Part shown: positions 8,091-10,025 of the stretch, one piece after another
Position numbering within the stretch: the stretch's first letter is position 1
How the letters are laid out: every line of letters starts with the position of its first letter
DNA from: Aquimarina sp.
GTDB lineage: Bacteria > Bacteroidota > Bacteroidia > Flavobacteriales > Flavobacteriaceae
Reading direction: 5' to 3'
Length of the DNA: 10,025 bases
Assembly: GCA_002697475.1 (NCBI GenBank)
Contig: NZVW01000075.1
Location: 1 to 10,025, forward strand
The notes under the pieces: model-generated
Database searches by the model: none
The model's input: only the letters and a program-made list of their open reading frames with translations
What the model was told of the DNA's origin: nothing
Translations under genes and position numbers: made by a program

Positions 8091-8574
8091 AACTATTTTT
8101 GCGTTCTTTAATTTTCTGTAATACTGCGTTTAATTGAAGATTACTCTGCCTGAATAGTAGAGATTCTATAACTACCTGTTCTTCTTTGGAAAAGCACCTT
8201 AACTTCTTATCAAACATAAAAGGCAATCGGAATTTATCTTCTTGCTGTAATTCATTAGCCCTTGATACTAAGAGTGTTTTTCCCCATTGTAGAAATCTTG
8301 GAAAATCTACCACACCGTGTATCACACAAATCGCTTTTAGACTAGTGATTACTTTTTTCAAAAAATCATTTTCCTTTTCCAATTCCATAACAAAACTCTC
8401 CATATAGTTATGATATGAAATTATATGACCGACAATTTTATTCTTACGATCCAAAAAGCGGTCACTAACTTTTGTGTGATCTGCTATATATTCCAGATCT
8501 TTTTGTAGGGCTAAAACAGATTGTTCAAAAGCATGGGTGTGCTTTATAAAATCCTCATCCTGATCACTTTTCAT
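8005..8574 (-). CDS. Unrecognised 189-residue protein with probable coiled coil
   Basis: I do not recognise this family. The protein is soluble-looking, with no signal peptide or membrane segment. Its first 75 residues are mostly helical and charged, with a likely coiled coil near residues 58-80 (MESFVMELEKENDFLKK). A more hydrophobic middle follows (about 80-105), then a Lys/Glu-rich basic tail (QTKEEQKKKRDG). The start overlaps the upstream gene by 11 bases and the end overlaps the VapE-family gene, so it is probably translationally coupled and made with it. That position suggests a role as a replication accessory or DNA-binding partner of the ATPase, but this rests on context alone. Confidence 0.8.
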   Translation of the reverse strand: MKSDQDEDFIKHTHAFEQSVLALQKDLEYIADHTKVSDRFLDRKNKIVGHIISYHNYMESFVMELEKENDFLKKVITSLKAICVIHGVVDFPRFLQWGKTLLVSRANELQQEDKFRLPFMFDKKLRCFSKEEQVVIESLLFRQSNLQLNAVLQKIKERKNSFAHGNTTQRGQTKEEQKKKRDGYNSLTP

Positions 8575-8797
8575 AGATAATGTGTTCTGATTTAGGAGGC
8601 TGCCCTAAATATTCTACAATCATTTCTACCTGACGGGGAGTATATAAGCCTCCTCTGTAAAACCCTAATTTACTTTCTATGCTTTTAATCCATTGTCTAA
8701 AAGTATAAGGGGAACACTCATAGGCGTTGTGAAAATCTGATTTAGATACCGCCTTATATCGCTGATGTACCTGAATAATATCTTTCTGTTTTCTCAT
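8564..8797 (-). CDS. DUF4248-like small helix-turn-helix protein
   Basis: The 77-residue protein has a pattern SKSDFHNAY.CSPYTFRQWI (18-37) followed by YTPRQVEMIVEYLGQP (52-67). The second part matches, from memory, the closing motif of DUF4248 proteins, which are common just upstream of VapE-like genes in Bacteroidota. The first part reads as a helix-turn-helix. A DNA-binding role is therefore likely but its target is unknown. The start codon overlaps the previous stop in an ATGA, and the end overlaps the next gene by 11 bases, so it is a core operon member. Confidence 0.8.
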   Translation of the reverse strand: MRKQKDIIQVHQRYKAVSKSDFHNAYECSPYTFRQWIKSIESKLGFYRGGLYTPRQVEMIVEYLGQPPKSEHIIYEK

Positions 8798-9114
8798 TTA
8801 GTAAGATTTAATTGTTTGATGAGTTTCTGGTCGTGAAGCCTTTTTAAGGTATGTGTATTGTGTTTCGGGATTTTATGATTTAACAGATCTTCTATGGTGC
8901 AGTCAAAAAACTTTGCGATAATAGCGAGCTTATCCGCAGAGACTTCCAACCGTTCTGTTTTAGTTACATATAACCATCGTTCAAAAGTGCGTTTACTCAC
9001 TTTACAGGCTATTGGCAGTTTACGCTTGGCAATGGCATATTCGTGATAAGGTAATTTCTTAAGATACTTTAAGATGCAATACTTTCGCTTACTGTCATTC
9101 ATTTCTATTGTCAT
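8794..9114 (-). CDS. Cro/XRE-like DNA-binding regulator
   Basis: In this 106-residue protein, residues about 21-80 look like a helix-turn-helix of the XRE type: AIAKRKLPIACKVSKRTFERWL, then KLAIIAKFFDCTIEDLLN, the usual closing helix of this fold. A basic tail follows. It is the first gene of the operon and faces a divergent CI-like repressor across 337 bases, the classic position of a Cro-type antirepressor. That role is inferred from position. A second in-frame Met at 9102 could also start the protein. Confidence 0.82.
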   Translation of the reverse strand: MTIEMNDSKRKYCILKYLKKLPYHEYAIAKRKLPIACKVSKRTFERWLYVTKTERLEVSADKLAIIAKFFDCTIEDLLNHKIPKHNTHTLKRLHDQKLIKQLNLTK

Positions 9115-9199
9115 AACTGTTCTGTTTTGATTGATAAATACTGATTTTCAATTTGTTATTATTTGTTTGAAGCTTTAGGGTACATGTTCAGAAGTGTAT

Positions 9200-9217
9200 C
9201 AGTTTTCCTTCAGTTTT
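9200..9217. repeat. Tandem CAGTTTT repeat, one helical turn apart
   Basis: CAGTTTT occurs at 9200-9206 and 9211-9217, 11 bases apart, placing both copies on the same DNA face. The second copy overlaps the candidate -7 element of the minus-strand operon. A regulator binding here could block that promoter; this is inference. Confidence 0.35.
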
Positions 9218-9343
9218 ATGTCAGCCATGCTTCTTTTTTCAAATTTTTGTTGAAACTTTACATAAATTTTCATTAATTTGTACATATAATTTATCTTAAC
9301 TTTCAAATTATTCTTATTAATACCATTTTTGAACATATTAATA

Positions 9344-9408
9344 CGATATTTATAGGTAATTAGCGACATATTTTTTATGATAAAGATAATAATATCGACA
9401 TAATATGA
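9344..9408. promoter_or_regulatory. Operator-like direct and inverted repeats upstream of the repressor
   Basis: CGACATA occurs at 9364-9370 and 9396-9402, 32 bases apart (three helical turns), each followed closely by ATGA. CGATATT (9344-9350) is an exact inverse of AATATCG (9391-9397). The set lies 44-108 bases before the repressor start. Cooperative binding by the repressor or the Cro-like protein would fit, but short AT-rich repeats can occur by chance. Confidence 0.35.
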
Positions 9409-9451
9409 AACGTTATTTACAATATTTTTATAAACTTTTACTTTTTTCATC

Positions 9452-10025
9452 ATGGGACAACACGTAGTAACCAAAAGAATTTTAAAGATTATGGATCTTA
9501 TCTTAAAGGAGGAAAAGGTAAAATCCCTTAGTGCAATGGCCCGTAGTCTGGATTACTCGCCGCAGTCTTTTGACAAGGTCAAAAATGATGAGCGTAACTT
9601 TCCTTTAGAAGTGATTTACAAATTCTTCAAGGAATATGACATCAACCCTAGTCTGGTTTTTAATGATAATTTATGGAAAAGACATAGCGATAATAAAGGA
9701 GATTATTATCAACCTGAAACTTTTGGATCTATGGAGATGGCTTTCTTTGTAGATATAGAAAATAATATGCAGGTTGCTATGGTCAGCAATGAAAATGCTA
9801 GAGATTATTTACACAATCACGAAAACGAGAAGTACATACAGAAATTATCATTTATGACATTTGCTAACAGACATAGTGACTTCAGGAGTATTAGAGGATT
9901 TCAGGTAAATGGAGATGATATGGAGCCTAATTTTTTTCACGGAGATTGGGTATTCGGGGTAAGGAAAAGAGTGTTCAATAGATTTAGCCTAGGTAAAATC
10001 TATATCATTGTCCTTGATAATGAAA
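9452..10025 (+). CDS. CI/LexA-like repressor with S24-type C-terminal domain lacking the catalytic serine, cut by window end
   Basis: The window contains 191 codons from the first ATG after an in-frame stop. Residues about 7-73 form a helix-turn-helix region (TKRILKIMDLIL...MARSLDYSPQSFDKVKNDERNFP...YKFFKEYDINPSLVF). Residues about 145-191 fit the S24/LexA peptidase fold: FQVNGDDMEPNFFHGDWVFGVRK and a following KIYIIVLDNE strand. The usual motif is GDSMEP with a serine nucleophile; here residue 156 is Asp (GAT). The A-G cleavage bond expected 35-40 residues earlier is also missing, with NARDYL (115-120) in its place. The catalytic Lys would lie just past the window end. It is probably the element's repressor, holding down the divergent operon and perhaps itself, without self-cleavage. 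Confidence 0.88.
   Translation, partial: MGQHVVTKRILKIMDLILKEEKVKSLSAMARSLDYSPQSFDKVKNDERNFPLEVIYKFFKEYDINPSLVFNDNLWKRHSDNKGDYYQPETFGSMEMAFFVDIENNMQVAMVSNENARDYLHNHENEKYIQKLSFMTFANRHSDFRSIRGFQVNGDDMEPNFFHGDWVFGVRKRVFNRFSLGKIYIIVLDNE

Larger units (their letters stand above)
9115..9451. promoter_or_regulatory. Divergent control region between repressor and replication operon
   Basis: This very AT-rich region must hold both promoters. Weak Bacteroidota-type candidates are a minus-strand TTTG (9243-9240) with TAAAACTG (9218-9211), 21 bases apart, and a plus-strand TTG (9250-9252) with TTAATTTG (9273-9280), 20 bases apart. Both have imperfect -7 elements and neither is certain. Repeats that could be operators lie at 9200-9217 and 9344-9408. 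Confidence 0.55.

Noticed and set aside
9199..9474. Minus-strand 91-codon frame across the divergent control region
   Set aside because: The product is almost only Lys, Ile, Asn, Tyr and Met, as expected from AT-rich DNA. It overlaps the start of the repressor in antisense and covers the promoters.
9505..9538. Strong Shine-Dalgarno-like AAAGGAGG with an in-frame ATG at 9536
   Set aside because: The gap of 23 bases is too long, and starting at 9536 would remove the first helices of the DNA-binding domain.

Overview
The window looks like a chromosomal segment of a Bacteroidota member, most likely a marine-type Flavobacteriaceae relative. The reasons are an AT-rich sequence with very AT-rich intergenic DNA, starts without clear Shine-Dalgarno sites, a giant secreted protein made of PKD-like (AGPDQ...C) and DUF11 repeats of the kind exported by type IX secretion, and a VapE gene preceded by a DUF4248-like small gene, a pairing typical of this phylum.

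Positions 1-6188 (minus strand) are one open reading frame that runs off the left edge. It starts with a signal peptide, continues through 15 PKD-like/SprB-type repeats of about 92 residues (roughly 1926-6060), then switches to at least five DUF11 repeats of 133-143 residues (1-1925). The DUF11 repeats are joined by acidic, calcium-loop-like linkers. The C-terminal end, where a sorting domain would be expected, lies outside the window.

Positions 6189-6791 are a 603-base AT-rich spacer without a convincing gene. It holds a stem-loop, short palindromes and perhaps a decayed coding scrap.

Positions 6792-9114 (minus strand) are a tightly overlapping four-gene operon: a Cro/XRE-like regulator, a DUF4248-like helix-turn-helix protein, an unrecognised 189-residue protein with a probable coiled coil, and a VapE-family P-loop ATPase/helicase. 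A 337-base intergenic region (9115-9451) separates it from a divergent plus-strand gene (9452 to the window end) for a CI/LexA-like repressor with a C-terminal S24 fold. The layout is that of a lysogeny-type switch: divergent repressor and Cro-like gene, then a replication ATPase. It suggests the control and replication core of a small integrated element or prophage remnant. No integrase, structural gene or attachment site is visible.

The most notable point is that the S24-like repressor has Asp where the catalytic Ser should be, and Arg-Asp near where the Ala-Gly cleavage site should be. It therefore probably cannot self-cleave, so induction would have to work another way.
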